A stretch of DNA of 38,329 nt. Origin: Microbacteriaceae bacterium PS02068 (GTDB taxonomy: Bacteria; Actinomycetota; Actinomycetes; Actinomycetales; Microbacteriaceae). The DNA lies in the NCBI GenBank assembly GCA_029959325.1, contig JASCPF010000027.1, forward strand, positions 1 to 38,329. Direction: 5' to 3'. How positions within the stretch are numbered: the stretch's first letter is position 1; every line of letters starts with the position of its first letter. Under the pieces are notes generated by a model that searched no databases, was not told the DNA's origin, and saw only the letters and a list, made by a program, of their open reading frames with translations. A program made the position numbers and the translations under genes. This document shows positions 1 to 7,730 of the stretch, piece after piece.

Positions 1-812
1 TGGCCGCGCTCGGCGGACGCTCACGCTGGCTGTCGCGCGTGGGCGCCGACGCGCTCGGCCGGCGCGTGCTCGCGCGCGTCGCGGCGCGCGGAGTCGACAC
101 GTCGTCGGTCGTCGTCGACGAGGCGCACCGCACCGGCCTCTATGTCAAAGACCCGGGCCGCGGCGTGCACTACTACCGCGACGGATCGGCCGCGTCGCAC
201 CTGTCGGAGGGCGATGCCGCCCGCGTGTCGCTCGACGGGGTCGCGATCGTGCACGTGTCGGGCATCACGGCGGCGCTCACCGGGACGGCACCCGCTTTCC
301 TCGACGCGCTCATCGCGCGGGCGCAGGCAGCCGGCATCGCGGTCAGCTTCGACGTGAACCACCGCGCCGCGCTGTGGCCCGCCGCGGTGGCGGGGCCGGT
401 GCTGCTCGACCTCGCGCGTCGCGCCGACCTCGTGTTCGTCGGGCGCGACGAGGCCGAGACACTGTGGTCGGCCGCGACTCCCGACGCGGCTCGTGCGCTG
501 CTGCCCGAGGTGTCCGAGCTCGTCGTCAAGGACGGCGACGTCGGCGCCACCGCGTTCGTGGGGGAGGAGCAGGTCTTCGTGCCCGCGCACCGCGTCGACG
601 TGGTCGAGGCGGTCGGTGCGGGGGATGCCTTCGCGGGCGGCTACCTCGCCGCGCACCTCGCCGGGGCCGGCGTCACCGCCCGCCTGCAGGCCGGGCATGA
701 CCGGGCGGCCCTCACTCTCGTGACGACGGCGGACTTTCCCGACGTGGCATCCGCGCCCGATCGCATTCCCGACGCAGACCCTTCACAAACCCACGAAAGC
801 GAGCCGGCATGA
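1..812 (+). CDS. kdgK: 2-keto-3-deoxygluconate kinase, PfkB family (5' end outside window)
   Basis: Probable sugar kinase that phosphorylates 2-keto-3-deoxygluconate to KDPG with ATP in the cytoplasm. The open frame enters from the window edge (first full codon at position 3), and residues before the GTG at 39 already look like PfkB sequence (GRSRWLSRVGADALG), so that GTG is probably not the start. The C-terminal PfkB signature VGAGDAFAGGY is present; its Asp is the catalytic base. The stop overlaps the next ATG by 4 bp (ATGA), and the next gene encodes KDPG aldolase, which is the main reason for choosing KDG over other PfkB substrates. Family assignment is secure; substrate is inferred from context. 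Confidence 0.85.
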   Translation, partial: AALGGRSRWLSRVGADALGRRVLARVAARGVDTSSVVVDEAHRTGLYVKDPGRGVHYYRDGSAASHLSEGDAARVSLDGVAIVHVSGITAALTGTAPAFLDALIARAQAAGIAVSFDVNHRAALWPAAVAGPVLLDLARRADLVFVGRDEAETLWSAATPDAARALLPEVSELVVKDGDVGATAFVGEEQVFVPAHRVDVVEAVGAGDAFAGGYLAAHLAGAGVTARLQAGHDRAALTLVTTADFPDVASAPDRIPDADPSQTHESEPA

Positions 813-1426
813 CCGACACCGCCCCCTTCTTCGAGCGTACCTTCGCCGGCGCGCCGCTCATGGCGATCCTGCGCTCGGCCGGCCTCGAGCGTGCCGTGCG
901 CGTCGCGACCACGGCGTGGGAACTCGGCCTCGACTCGGTCGAGGTGACGATCCAGTCGCCCGCCGACGTCGACGCTCTGCGCGAAGTCGCCCGGCTCGGG
1001 CGCGAGCGCGGCGCCGTCGTCGGCGCGGGCACGATCATCGATCCCGACCAGGTCGCGGTCGCGGTCGAGGCCGGCGCCGGGTACCTCGTCTCGCCGGGTC
1101 TCGACGCCGGTGTCGTGCGCGCGGCGCAGGCCGCAGGCATCCCGATCCTGACCGGCGTCGCGACGCCGTCCGAGGTCCAGCAGGCGGTCGCGCTGGGCCT
1201 CACCTGGCTGAAGGCCTTCCCCGCGCAGTGGCTCGGCGCCGACTGGTTCCGTCACATCCGCGGACCGTTCCCGCAGGTGCGCTTCATCGCGACCGGAGGG
1301 ATGGATGCCGGCAACGCGGGCGCCTTCCTCGACGCGGGCGTGCGGGTGGTCGCCGTCGGCTCGGCGCTCGAAGACGAGGCGCAGCTGCAGGCGCTGGCGG
1401 CGCTGCTCCGCGAGCGCCGCGGCTGA
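809..1426 (+). CDS. eda: KDPG/KHG aldolase
   Basis: Class I aldolase of 205 residues that splits 2-keto-3-deoxy-6-phosphogluconate into pyruvate and glyceraldehyde 3-phosphate, the last Entner-Doudoroff step. The Schiff-base lysine is K135 in WLKAFPA and the general acid/base is E45 in SVEVTIQ, both at the spacing expected for the family. GAGT and ATGGMD phosphate-binding turns are visible. The start overlaps the kinase stop by ATGA, so the two are translationally coupled and probably catabolise a shared acid sugar such as a glucuronate or galacturonate derivative (inference). Full length for the family. Confidence 0.92.
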   Translation: MTDTAPFFERTFAGAPLMAILRSAGLERAVRVATTAWELGLDSVEVTIQSPADVDALREVARLGRERGAVVGAGTIIDPDQVAVAVEAGAGYLVSPGLDAGVVRAAQAAGIPILTGVATPSEVQQAVALGLTWLKAFPAQWLGADWFRHIRGPFPQVRFIATGGMDAGNAGAFLDAGVRVVAVGSALEDEAQLQALAALLRERRG

Positions 1427-1450
1427 CGGGAGCTCCCTCCGGCCCGCTCC

Positions 1451-1604
1451 CCGGTCGTTGAGCGAGCGCAGCGAGTCGAAACGTCGTCACCCCCCCGGTC
1501 GTTGAGCGAGCGCAGCGAGTCGAAACGTCGTTCGTTACTCGGATCGGCGCGGCGTGAACTCGCCACGTTTCGACTCGTCGCTGCGCTCCTCGCTCAACGA
1601 CCGG
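1451..1604. repeat. Three copies of a GGTCGTTGAGCGAG-type extragenic repeat (two direct, one inverted)
   Basis: Two identical 37-bp copies lie at 1451-1487 and 1495-1531, and a reversed, slightly longer copy at 1565-1604. The reversed copy differs by two 3-nt insertions. Direct and reversed copies can pair into a long hairpin between two convergent genes, so the element may act as a two-way terminator. The inverted copy supplies the final codons and stop of the DUF1992 gene. I recall repeats of this type as common in Microbacterium genomes, but copy number was not checked here. Confidence 0.8.
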
Positions 1605-2184
1605 GGGCGCTCCGCCGCCGCCATCTCCGATGGGGCTGATCCGCGCTCTCGGTGGCAGCCGCAGCCGCTTCCGCAGCGCTCGCGCGGCGCGCGTTCCAGG
1701 CATCCACTTCGGCTTCGACGTCGTGCAGCGGAGTCACGACGGGCGGCCCGCCCCGCAGCTGGCGGCGTGCGTCGATGACGCGGCGATTGAAGTCCTCGAC
1801 ATACTCGCGGACGTCCGACTCGCGCCGCAGCGCGTCGATCCGGGCGGCGAACTCCGCGTGCTCGGTGCGCAGCAGCAGCGCCGGCGGCCCGAGCCCCGAC
1901 AGCTGCTCGGTCTGGATCTTGCGGCGGATCCACCAGTCGGGGTCGTGGTGGTCGCCGAGCCCCTCGAGTGGCTTGCCGGCGCCGGGCAGATCGTCGAACT
2001 CGCCCCGGCGGATAGCCTGCTGGATCGCCGTTTCGACGTACGCCGCCCGTTCGTGAGCGGTGGGCGCGCGAGATGTCGAGGACGGCGCAGGGGATGCCTC
2101 GTCGCTCGCCTCCGCGCCCTCGGACTCGCCCTCCCCGCGGGCCGCGCGATACCGCGCCGCCACGATTCGCGGGTCCTCGGACAT
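1594..2184 (-). CDS. DUF1992 (DnaJ-homologue subfamily C28 domain) protein
   Basis: 196 residues. The conserved DUF1992 block is at about residues 45-120 with IQQAIRRGEFDDLPGAGKPL, followed by the DPDWWIRRKI and LRTEHAEF segments expected for the family. The N-terminal 40 residues are acidic and low in complexity, and the C-terminal 35 are Ala- and Arg-rich and probably disordered. Molecular function of the family is unknown; no J-domain HPD motif is present. The ATG at 2184 is the only plausible start. The stop TGA lies inside an inverted extragenic repeat, so the last residues (about RSAPGR) are repeat-derived and may differ between strains. Confidence 0.8.
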   Translation of the reverse strand: MSEDPRIVAARYRAARGEGESEGAEASDEASPAPSSTSRAPTAHERAAYVETAIQQAIRRGEFDDLPGAGKPLEGLGDHHDPDWWIRRKIQTEQLSGLGPPALLLRTEHAEFAARIDALRRESDVREYVEDFNRRVIDARRQLRGGPPVVTPLHDVEAEVDAWNARRASAAEAAAAATESADQPHRRWRRRSAPGR

Positions 2185-2219
2185 GAGATCAGGCTACGTC
2201 GTGTCAGGAACGCGCGGGG

Positions 2220-2963
2220 TCAGACTGCGCGGATGACCCCGGTCGGCGCGAGCGGCTGCGGGGCGAGCGGCAGACGCCCGTGCAGCTCGACTCCGTGCAG
2301 CTGCTCGTGCAGGCGTTCCATGCGGGCGTCGAGCAGGGCCGCCGAGTCCGCGGCATCCTTCAGCTCGCTCAGCAGCCCGTCGGGCACCTCGCCGGCGTAC
2401 TTGTAGTAGATCTTGTGCTCGAGGCTCGCCCAGAAGTCCATCGCGATCGTGCGGAACTGCACCTCGACGGCGACCTCGACGCGCCCGCTCGAGAGGAAGA
2501 CGGGCACCTCGACGATCGCGTGCAGGCTCTTGTAGCCGTTCGCCTTCGGCTCGGCGATGTAGTCCTTCACGGTGCGCACGGTGATGTCGTCCTGCTGGGT
2601 GAGCAGGTCGAACAGGCGGTAGGCATCCTTCGTGAAGCTCGTCGTGACGCGGATGCCGGCGATGTCGGTGATCGCGTTCCGGATGCCGTCGAACGTCGGT
2701 TCCACGCCCTTGCGGATGACCTTGTCGACCAGGCTGTCGGCGCTCTTCACGCGGCTCGACACGTGTTCGATCGGGTTGTAGGCGTGCGTCTGCTGGAACT
2801 CATCGCGCAAGATGCCGAGCTTGGTCTCGACCTCGCGCAGCCCGAACTCGTAGTCGAGCAGGAATCGCTGGAACTCATCGCGCATCGCGCGCAGCTGCTC
2901 GGGTGAGAACGTCTCGACGCCGTCGTCGGTGCTCACGGTCAGCGCGCGGGGGATCGCATCCAT
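2220..2963 (-). CDS. Small alarmone synthetase (RelA/SpoT synthetase domain, RelQ-like)
   Basis: Predicted to transfer pyrophosphate from ATP to GDP or GTP, giving (p)ppGpp. At 247 residues it has the synthetase domain only, with no HD hydrolase, TGS or ACT domain, so it is a small alarmone synthetase and not the long Rel. Key blocks are DIAGIRV, KDYIAEPKANGYKSLH (substrate-binding G-loop region), VEVQFRTIAMDFWASLEHK and the C-terminal helices. The start at 2963 (MDAIPRAL) is preferred; a longer open frame upstream is basic low-complexity sequence that runs over the divergent FUSC start. SAS enzymes usually respond to cell-wall stress through transcription; no regulator site was seen. Confidence 0.87.
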   Translation of the reverse strand: MDAIPRALTVSTDDGVETFSPEQLRAMRDEFQRFLLDYEFGLREVETKLGILRDEFQQTHAYNPIEHVSSRVKSADSLVDKVIRKGVEPTFDGIRNAITDIAGIRVTTSFTKDAYRLFDLLTQQDDITVRTVKDYIAEPKANGYKSLHAIVEVPVFLSSGRVEVAVEVQFRTIAMDFWASLEHKIYYKYAGEVPDGLLSELKDAADSAALLDARMERLHEQLHGVELHGRLPLAPQPLAPTGVIRAV

Positions 2964-3018
2964 GGGTCTGACCGTAGCGAGCGGGGCTCGGTGCCGGCTG
3001 TGAGGGGAGAATGGACGG

Positions 3019-4098
3019 GTGAGTTCTGAGCAGCCGTCCCTGCCCGCGCGCCTGCGGTCAGAGGCGGCGCAGGTCGCCCGCAGCCTCGCGACGTTCGGGC
3101 CGTCGCGGGGGCGGCGCTGGCCCCTCGCTGTACAGGCAGGGCTCGCCATGGCGGTGCCGGTCGTCGTGCTGGCGGCGCTCGGCCGCAGCGACCTCGCGCT
3201 GCTCTCGGCGACGGGCGCCTTCACCGTGATCTACGGCGGCCGACTGCGTCCGCGCGAACGCGCACGGTTCGCGCCGCTGATGGCCCTCGCCCTGTTCGCC
3301 TGTGCGGCGCTCGGCACCCTCGCAGCTGCGGGCGGAACCGTCGCCGTGCTCGCCGGGGTGCTCGTGCTGACGGTCGTGGCAGCCGGCATCGCGGGCTGGA
3401 TCTCGCTCGGGCCGCCGGGGCCGGTGTTCTTCGTGCTCGTGTTCGGGCTCTCGGCGCAGGTCACCGCCGTGCGCGGCGGCGTGCGGGTGGTCGACCCCAT
3501 GATCTACCTCGCCGTCGTGGCCGGTTCGTCGATGTTCGCCTGCCTCGTCGTCCTCGCGCCGCTGCTGCTGTCGCGCTATCGGCGCGAGCCCGTGCGGTCG
3601 CTGCGCGAGCTGTTCCCCCGGCGCTGGGGCGAGGCCGCCCGCGCCCTCGTCGCCCGCGCGGCGATCGTCGCGGTCATCGGCGTCGGCGCCGCGATCGTCG
3701 TCGACCCGCAGCGCTCGTACTGGATCGTCTGCGCCGGGCTCGCGGTGGTCGGCACGCCGGTGGGTCGACGGGATGCCGCCACCCGAGGCATCCATCGCAC
3801 CGTCGGCACCGTGGTGGGCGCCGGACTTTACCTCGCTCTCGCCTTCCTGCCGCTGCCCGTCTGGGCGCTCGGGCTGCTGCTCGGCGCGCTGCAGGTCGCG
3901 ATCGAACTCGTCGTGGTGCGCCACTACGCACTCGCGCTCGTGTTCATCACCCCGCTCGTCCTGTTGATCATCGGCGCGGCGACCGGGTCTGTCGAGACCG
4001 TGCCGCTCGCGCTGGAACGCGTCGTAGACACGCTCGTCGGGGCGGCTGTCGGCACGGCCGCGGCGCTCGCGGTGCCGTTGCGAGCCGATCGCGACTAG
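3019..4098 (+). CDS. FUSC-family integral membrane protein
   Basis: 359 residues with about eight to ten hydrophobic helices in two blocks, residues 38-190 and 212-355, separated by a basic cytoplasmic stretch (LLLSRYRREPVRSLRELFPRRWGEAARALV). This two-block layout with the SYWIVCAGLAVVGTPVG segment matches the fusaric acid resistance/aromatic-acid exporter superfamily. Members export aromatic acids or are of unknown function, so the substrate here is open. The GTG at 3019 follows a GGGGAG-type ribosome site near 3003-3008. It is divergent from the alarmone synthetase with only 55 bp between them, so the promoters must overlap. Confidence 0.75.
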   Translation: MSSEQPSLPARLRSEAAQVARSLATFGPSRGRRWPLAVQAGLAMAVPVVVLAALGRSDLALLSATGAFTVIYGGRLRPRERARFAPLMALALFACAALGTLAAAGGTVAVLAGVLVLTVVAAGIAGWISLGPPGPVFFVLVFGLSAQVTAVRGGVRVVDPMIYLAVVAGSSMFACLVVLAPLLLSRYRREPVRSLRELFPRRWGEAARALVARAAIVAVIGVGAAIVVDPQRSYWIVCAGLAVVGTPVGRRDAATRGIHRTVGTVVGAGLYLALAFLPLPVWALGLLLGALQVAIELVVVRHYALALVFITPLVLLIIGAATGSVETVPLALERVVDTLVGAAVGTAAALAVPLRADRD

Positions 4099-4113
4099 CG
4101 AGGTTGCCTGCTA

Positions 4114-4156
4114 CATACTGAGTATGCATATACTGGGAAACCAGATACTCGGTATG
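4114..4156 (+). promoter_or_regulatory. Dyad-rich operator upstream of padR
   Basis: A perfect 13-nt dyad CATACTGAGTATG (4114-4126) is followed by ATACTCGGTAT (4145-4155), a near-palindrome, with a small CTGGGAAACCAG dyad between them. ATAC/GTAT half sites are typical of PadR-family autoregulatory operators. The A+T-rich block stands out from its surroundings and ends about 12 nt before the padR start, so it probably holds both promoter and operator. Confidence 0.6.
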
Positions 4157-4167
4157 TATGAGCGGAG

Positions 4168-4809
4168 ATGCGGATGTCGGTACGGCAGAGCCTGTTGGCG
4201 ATTCTCGATCAGGGCCCCTGCTACGGCTATCAGCTGCGAGCGGAGTTCGACCGCCGCACCGGCTCGACCTGGCCGCTGAACGTCGGGCAGATCTACAACA
4301 CCCTCGATCGGCTCGAGCGCGACGGCCTGGTAGAGAAGGGCGAGATCGATGACCAGGGCCACGTGTACTGGCAGATCACGGATGCCGGGTCGGCCGAGGT
4401 CAGCGCGTGGTGGACGGCTCCCGTCGAGCGCTCGAGCGGAACCCGCGACGAGCTGGCGATCAAGCTCGCCGTCGCCGCGACCCTGCCCGGGGTCGACGTC
4501 GCCGAGGTCATCCAGACGCAGCGCGTCGCGTCGCTCGCGGGGCTTCAGGAGCTGAACCGCGCGAAGTATGCCGGCGCCGACCCCGACGGGCCCGAGGAAC
4601 TGGCCTGGTCGCTCGTCGTCGACGCGATGATCTTCGCCGCAGAAGCCGAGGTGCGCTGGCTCGACCACACCGAACAGCGCCTCGCCCTGCACCCGCAGCA
4701 CGCGATGGCCCTGGAGCTGTCGACCGAGCGGCCCAAGCGCGGGCGACCGACCCTTCGACAGGCCCAGGGGTCGGCGGGGGACGGGCGGGGCGGCCCGGAG
4801 CGGACGTAG
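4168..4809 (+). CDS. PadR-family transcriptional regulator
   Basis: Winged-helix repressor of 213 residues. The N-terminal wHTH (about 1-85) carries SLLAILDQGPCYGYQL, NVGQIYNTLDRLERDGLVEK and the wing GHVYWQITDAG; residues 90-180 form the helical C-terminal dimer domain. The ATG at 4168 or an in-frame ATG at 4174 could be used. The target is probably its own promoter and perhaps the FUSC gene just upstream, since PadR proteins often control membrane exporters (inference). The last 25 residues (after RPKRGRP) are low-complexity and coded by a CCCTTCGACAGG-type repeat, so the natural C-terminus may have been altered by repeat insertion. Confidence 0.85.
   Translation: MRMSVRQSLLAILDQGPCYGYQLRAEFDRRTGSTWPLNVGQIYNTLDRLERDGLVEKGEIDDQGHVYWQITDAGSAEVSAWWTAPVERSSGTRDELAIKLAVAATLPGVDVAEVIQTQRVASLAGLQELNRAKYAGADPDGPEELAWSLVVDAMIFAAEAEVRWLDHTEQRLALHPQHAMALELSTERPKRGRPTLRQAQGSAGDGRGGPERT
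4751..4770. repeat. CCCTTCGACAGGCCCAGGGG repeat-like element inside the padR 3' end
   Basis: This 20-bp segment resembles the CCCTTCGACAGGCTCAGGG repeat I recall from many actinobacterial intergenic regions. Here it is translated as part of the PadR C-terminal tail. Only one copy was noticed in the window. Confidence 0.4.
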
Positions 4810-4811
4810 TT

Positions 4812-4949
4812 GGCGCGTGCTGCGTCAACGGCTGGGTCGTTCCCGCAGCAAGCGCCCATTTCGCCGGGGCGACCCTCGCCGCGGCGGATGAAGTGGGCGC
4901 GTGCTGCGGAAACAGCGCCGCCGTTCCCGCAGTAAGCGCCCACTTCATC
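4812..4949. repeat. Two tandem hairpin repeats
   Basis: Two related inverted repeats fill the gap between padR and the sulfurtransferase gene. Unit 2 pairs 4887-4913 with 4923-4949: 27-nt arms, 3 mismatches, 9-nt loop. Unit 1 pairs 4812-4830 with 4838-4856: 19-nt arms, 3 mismatches. Both share GCGCGTGCTGCG on the left and GTTCCCGCAG.AAGCGCCCA on the right. There is no T-run, so a simple intrinsic terminator is unlikely. They may be REP-like palindromes. No gene was seen in this stretch. Confidence 0.75.
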
Positions 4950-5006
4950 GCGCGGCGGCGGGTGCTGCAGGACCCCGCCACCCACCCACGGGCGTAGCGT
5001 CGAACC

Positions 5007-5852
5007 ATGACCGCCACGCACCTGACCACCGCCGCTGAACTCGACACGATGATCCGCGACGGGCGCGCGCCCGTGATCCTCGATGTGCGCTGGCGGCTCG
5101 GCGGCCCTGACGGCGAGCCGGCCTACCTCGAGGGGCACATCCCCGGCGCGGTGTTCGTGCGCCTCGATGACGAGCTCGCGGCGCACGGCGAGCCCGCCGA
5201 TGGGCGGCATCCGCTGCCGAGTGCGGCGGCGTTCGAGGCATCCGCCCGGCGCTGGGGGATCAACGAGGGCGACACTGTCGTGGTCTACGACGACTGGCAG
5301 GGCTACGGCGCCGCGCGGGCGTGGTGGATGCTGACGGATGCCTCGGTCGACGCCCGCGTGATCGACGGCGGCCTCGCGGCCTGGCGCGCCGCCGACCTGC
5401 CGCTCGAGTCCGGCGCGGTGACGCCCGCACCCGGCACCGTCACGTTGCATCCCGGCGCGCTGCCCCAGCTGACCGCCGACGAGGCCGCCGCGCTCGCCGC
5501 GAGCGACACCGGCGTGCTGCTCGATGCGCGCGCGGGCGAGCGCTACCGCGGCGAGACCGAGCCGATCGATCCGCGGGCCGGGCACATTCCGGGCGCCGTG
5601 AGCGCACCCACCACCGAGAACCTCGATGCACAGGGTCTGCTGCGGAACTCAGCCGACCTGCGCGCACGCTTCGCCGACCTCGGCATCGAGCCCGGAACGA
5701 CCGTCGGCGTCTACTGCGGCTCGGGCGTGAGCGCGGCGCAAGAGGTCCTCGCGCTCGCCGTCGCCGGTCACGAGGCGGCGCTGTACGTCGGCTCGTGGAG
5801 CCAGTGGTCGAACCACCCCGACCGCCCGGTCGCGACGAGCGCCACTCCCTGA
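5007..5852 (+). CDS. 3-mercaptopyruvate/thiosulfate sulfurtransferase (two rhodanese domains)
   Basis: 281 residues with a non-catalytic N-terminal rhodanese domain (about 8-130) and a catalytic C-terminal one (about 155-278). The active-site loop is CGSGVSA with C237; a CGSGV loop is typical of mercaptopyruvate sulfurtransferases, whereas thiosulfate enzymes usually have CRKGV. It moves sulfane sulfur from 3-mercaptopyruvate or thiosulfate to a thiol acceptor in the cytoplasm. Domain hallmarks include LDVRWRLGG, GHIPGAVFV, LLDARAGERYRGE and DPRAGHIPGA. It ends about 50 nt before the toxin-antitoxin start, which has its own promoter. Confidence 0.9.
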   Translation: MTATHLTTAAELDTMIRDGRAPVILDVRWRLGGPDGEPAYLEGHIPGAVFVRLDDELAAHGEPADGRHPLPSAAAFEASARRWGINEGDTVVVYDDWQGYGAARAWWMLTDASVDARVIDGGLAAWRAADLPLESGAVTPAPGTVTLHPGALPQLTADEAAALAASDTGVLLDARAGERYRGETEPIDPRAGHIPGAVSAPTTENLDAQGLLRNSADLRARFADLGIEPGTTVGVYCGSGVSAAQEVLALAVAGHEAALYVGSWSQWSNHPDRPVATSATP

Positions 5853-5864
5853 GGGTCGGGACTC

Positions 5865-5893
5865 TTGTCCGAGCAGTACTGAAGTTCTACAAT
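5865..5893 (+). promoter_or_regulatory. Promoter for the toxin-antitoxin operon
   Basis: TTGTCC (5865-5870) and TACAAT (5888-5893) are separated by exactly 17 nt, a good sigma-70-type match in GC-rich surroundings. A start about 7 nt after the -10 box falls at or next to the ATG at 5901, which predicts a leaderless mRNA. The alternative ATG at 5892 lies inside the -10 box and is unlikely to be transcribed. Confidence 0.6.
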
Positions 5894-5900
5894 GAAGCAC

Positions 5901-6164
5901 ATGAGCGAGGTGGGGATCCGAGCCCTCAAGCAGAGCGCGTCGCAGGTCGTCGCGAGTGCGGTAGCGGGCGAGCGCATCGTCATCACGGATCGCGGACGTC
6001 CGGTCGCCGTGCTCGCAGCACTCCCGGCTTCTCCGCTGCAGGCGCTCATCGCGTCAGGTCGCGCCCGCCCGCCGCGACGCTCGATCGCTGACCTCGCACC
6101 GGCCGTCGTCGCCGATTCCGTGTCGGACGAACTCGCTCGTATGCGCGACGCCGAGCGGTACTGA
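5901..6164 (+). CDS. Phd/YefM-type antitoxin
   Basis: 87 residues. The N-terminal Phd/YefM DNA-binding fold is clear: VGIRALKQSASQVVASAVAGERIVITDRGRPVAVL. The C-terminal third (SIADLAPAVVADSVSDELARMRDAERY) is the expected disordered region that wraps the toxin. It neutralises the following PIN RNase and probably represses the operon. The start at 5901 rather than the in-frame ATG at 5892 is chosen because the latter lies in the promoter -10 box. It ends 1 nt before the toxin GTG. Confidence 0.88.
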   Translation: MSEVGIRALKQSASQVVASAVAGERIVITDRGRPVAVLAALPASPLQALIASGRARPPRRSIADLAPAVVADSVSDELARMRDAERY

Positions 6165-6165
6165 C

Positions 6166-6558
6166 GTGGCCTTCTACCTCGACACGTCGGCCCTCGTGAA
6201 GCTCGTCGTCCAGGAGGCTGAGACATCCGCCCTGCGTGCGTGGGCGTCGGCGCCGGACCGCACCATCGTGACCTCCGACATCACCCGCACTGAGCTCATG
6301 CGCGCCGTGCGGCGGATCGACGCTGAGCTGGCTCCGGCGGCTCGCTCCCTGCTCGATGCCGTCACCGTCATCCAGCTATCGACGGCGACATACGACACTG
6401 CCGGGAGGCTCGAGCCCGACGTGCTGCGCAGCCTCGACGCGCTCCACCTGGCCGTCGCCCTCGAGCTCGGTGACGACCTCGAGGGCTTCGTGGCCTACGA
6501 CGAGCGGCTCTCCTCCGCCGCGGCGAGGGCCGGCCTCGTCGTCGTCGCCCCTACCTGA
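6166..6558 (+). CDS. VapC-type PIN-domain toxin RNase
   Basis: 130 residues, a single PIN domain. The four acidic Mg-binding residues can be placed: D6 (YLDTSAL), E43 (RTELMRA), D91 (SLDALHLA) and D112 (AYDERL). Family members cleave tRNA or rRNA at specific sites and halt growth. It starts with GTG one base after the antitoxin stop, giving a classic antitoxin-toxin operon. All catalytic residues are intact, so it is probably active when free of antitoxin. Target RNA cannot be read from sequence. Confidence 0.92.
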   Translation: MAFYLDTSALVKLVVQEAETSALRAWASAPDRTIVTSDITRTELMRAVRRIDAELAPAARSLLDAVTVIQLSTATYDTAGRLEPDVLRSLDALHLAVALELGDDLEGFVAYDERLSSAAARAGLVVVAPT

Positions 6559-6607
6559 CGCGCGCCCGTTCGCCCCCCAGCCCGCACACAACACCGAGAA
6601 TGGAACC

Positions 6608-7642
6608 ATGCGCGCTGCCTACATGTACGCGCCCGGCGACGTCCGGGTGATCGACGCTCCCGATCCCCGGATCGAGGAGCCGACGGATGCCCTCGTCCGG
6701 CTCGTCCGCACGTGCGTGTGCGGCAGCGACCTGCATCCGTACCACTCCATGAAGCCGAACCCGCGCGGTGTGTCGATGGGGCACGAGTACCTCGGCGTCG
6801 TCGAAGAGATCGGGTCCGAGGTCGCGACCGTCACGCCGGGCGATCTCGTGATCGTGCCCTTCGTGTTCTCGTGCGGGGTGTGCGATTTCTGCCGCGAGGG
6901 GCTGCAGACCTCGTGCCGCCACGCGGGCATCGCGAGCCGTCGCGGCTCGCAGGGCTCGCAGGCCGAGCTGCTGCGCGCGCCGTTCGCCGACGGCACGCTC
7001 TACCCGGTTGCGGTCGACGAGCACAGCGAGCACCTCGCCAGCCTGCTGACGCTCAGCGACGTCTATGGCACGGGCTTCCACGCCGCCCTCACCGGCGGCG
7101 CGCGCCCCGGCGCGACCGTCGCGGTCATCGGCGACGGGGCCGTGGGGCTGCTCGCCGTGCTGTCGGCGAGGCAGCTCGGCGCCGAGCGGATCATCCTCAT
7201 GGGCCGGCATGAATCGCGCACCGACCTCGGGCGCGAGTTCGGTGCGACCGAGGTCGTCGCCGCGCGCGGCGAAGCGGGCATCGAGGCCGTCAAGGAACTG
7301 ACCGGAGGCGACGGATGCCACGTGGTGCTCGAAGCCGTCGGGCACCTGCCCGCGTTCGAGCAGGCCCTCGGCATCGTCCGCCCGGGCGGCAGCATCTCGC
7401 GCGTCGGGGTGCCGCAGTACACCGAGGGGCCGATCGGGCGGTCGCAGTTCGCGCGCAACGTGACCGTGACCGGCGGGGTCGCCCCGGTGCGCGCGTACAT
7501 CGACCGGCTGCTGCCGGGCATCCTCGACGGCACCGTCGACCCCGGTCGCGTCTTCGACGTCGAGCTGCCCCTCGACGACGCCGCCGAGGGCTACCGCCTG
7601 ATGGACACCCGCGCCGCGCTCAAGGTGATGCTCCGCGCCTGA
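6608..7642 (+). CDS. Zinc-dependent medium-chain alcohol dehydrogenase
   Basis: 344 residues. Catalytic zinc ligands are C38 (CVCGSD), H59 and E60 (MGHEYLG); the structural zinc site is C89, C92, C95 and C103. The Rossmann fold begins at VAVIGDGAVGLLAVLSARQLGA (about 170-190), followed by the LMGRHESR region that sets coenzyme preference. It oxidises or reduces an alcohol/carbonyl with NAD(P). The substrate is unknown; the neighbouring aldose-epimerase gene suggests sugar or polyol chemistry. The ATG at 6608 is chosen because the conserved MRAAYMYAPGDVRV start of the family begins there. Confidence 0.88.
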   Translation: MRAAYMYAPGDVRVIDAPDPRIEEPTDALVRLVRTCVCGSDLHPYHSMKPNPRGVSMGHEYLGVVEEIGSEVATVTPGDLVIVPFVFSCGVCDFCREGLQTSCRHAGIASRRGSQGSQAELLRAPFADGTLYPVAVDEHSEHLASLLTLSDVYGTGFHAALTGGARPGATVAVIGDGAVGLLAVLSARQLGAERIILMGRHESRTDLGREFGATEVVAARGEAGIEAVKELTGGDGCHVVLEAVGHLPAFEQALGIVRPGGSISRVGVPQYTEGPIGRSQFARNVTVTGGVAPVRAYIDRLLPGILDGTVDPGRVFDVELPLDDAAEGYRLMDTRAALKVMLRA

Positions 7643-7730
7643 ACTGCTCCGTGCCTGAGCCGCACCGCGCCTGAGCTGGGTCGCCCGCGTCGTGCGGTCT
7701 GGACGCACGCGCACCCGCAAGAATGGTCCT

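Noticed and set aside
2964..3224. N-terminal extension of the alarmone synthetase
   Set aside because: Low-complexity sequence that crosses the divergent FUSC promoter and start; family proteins begin near the ATG at 2963.
4812..4949. CRISPR-like repeat array
   Set aside because: Only two imperfect palindromic units without uniform spacers; no cas genes.
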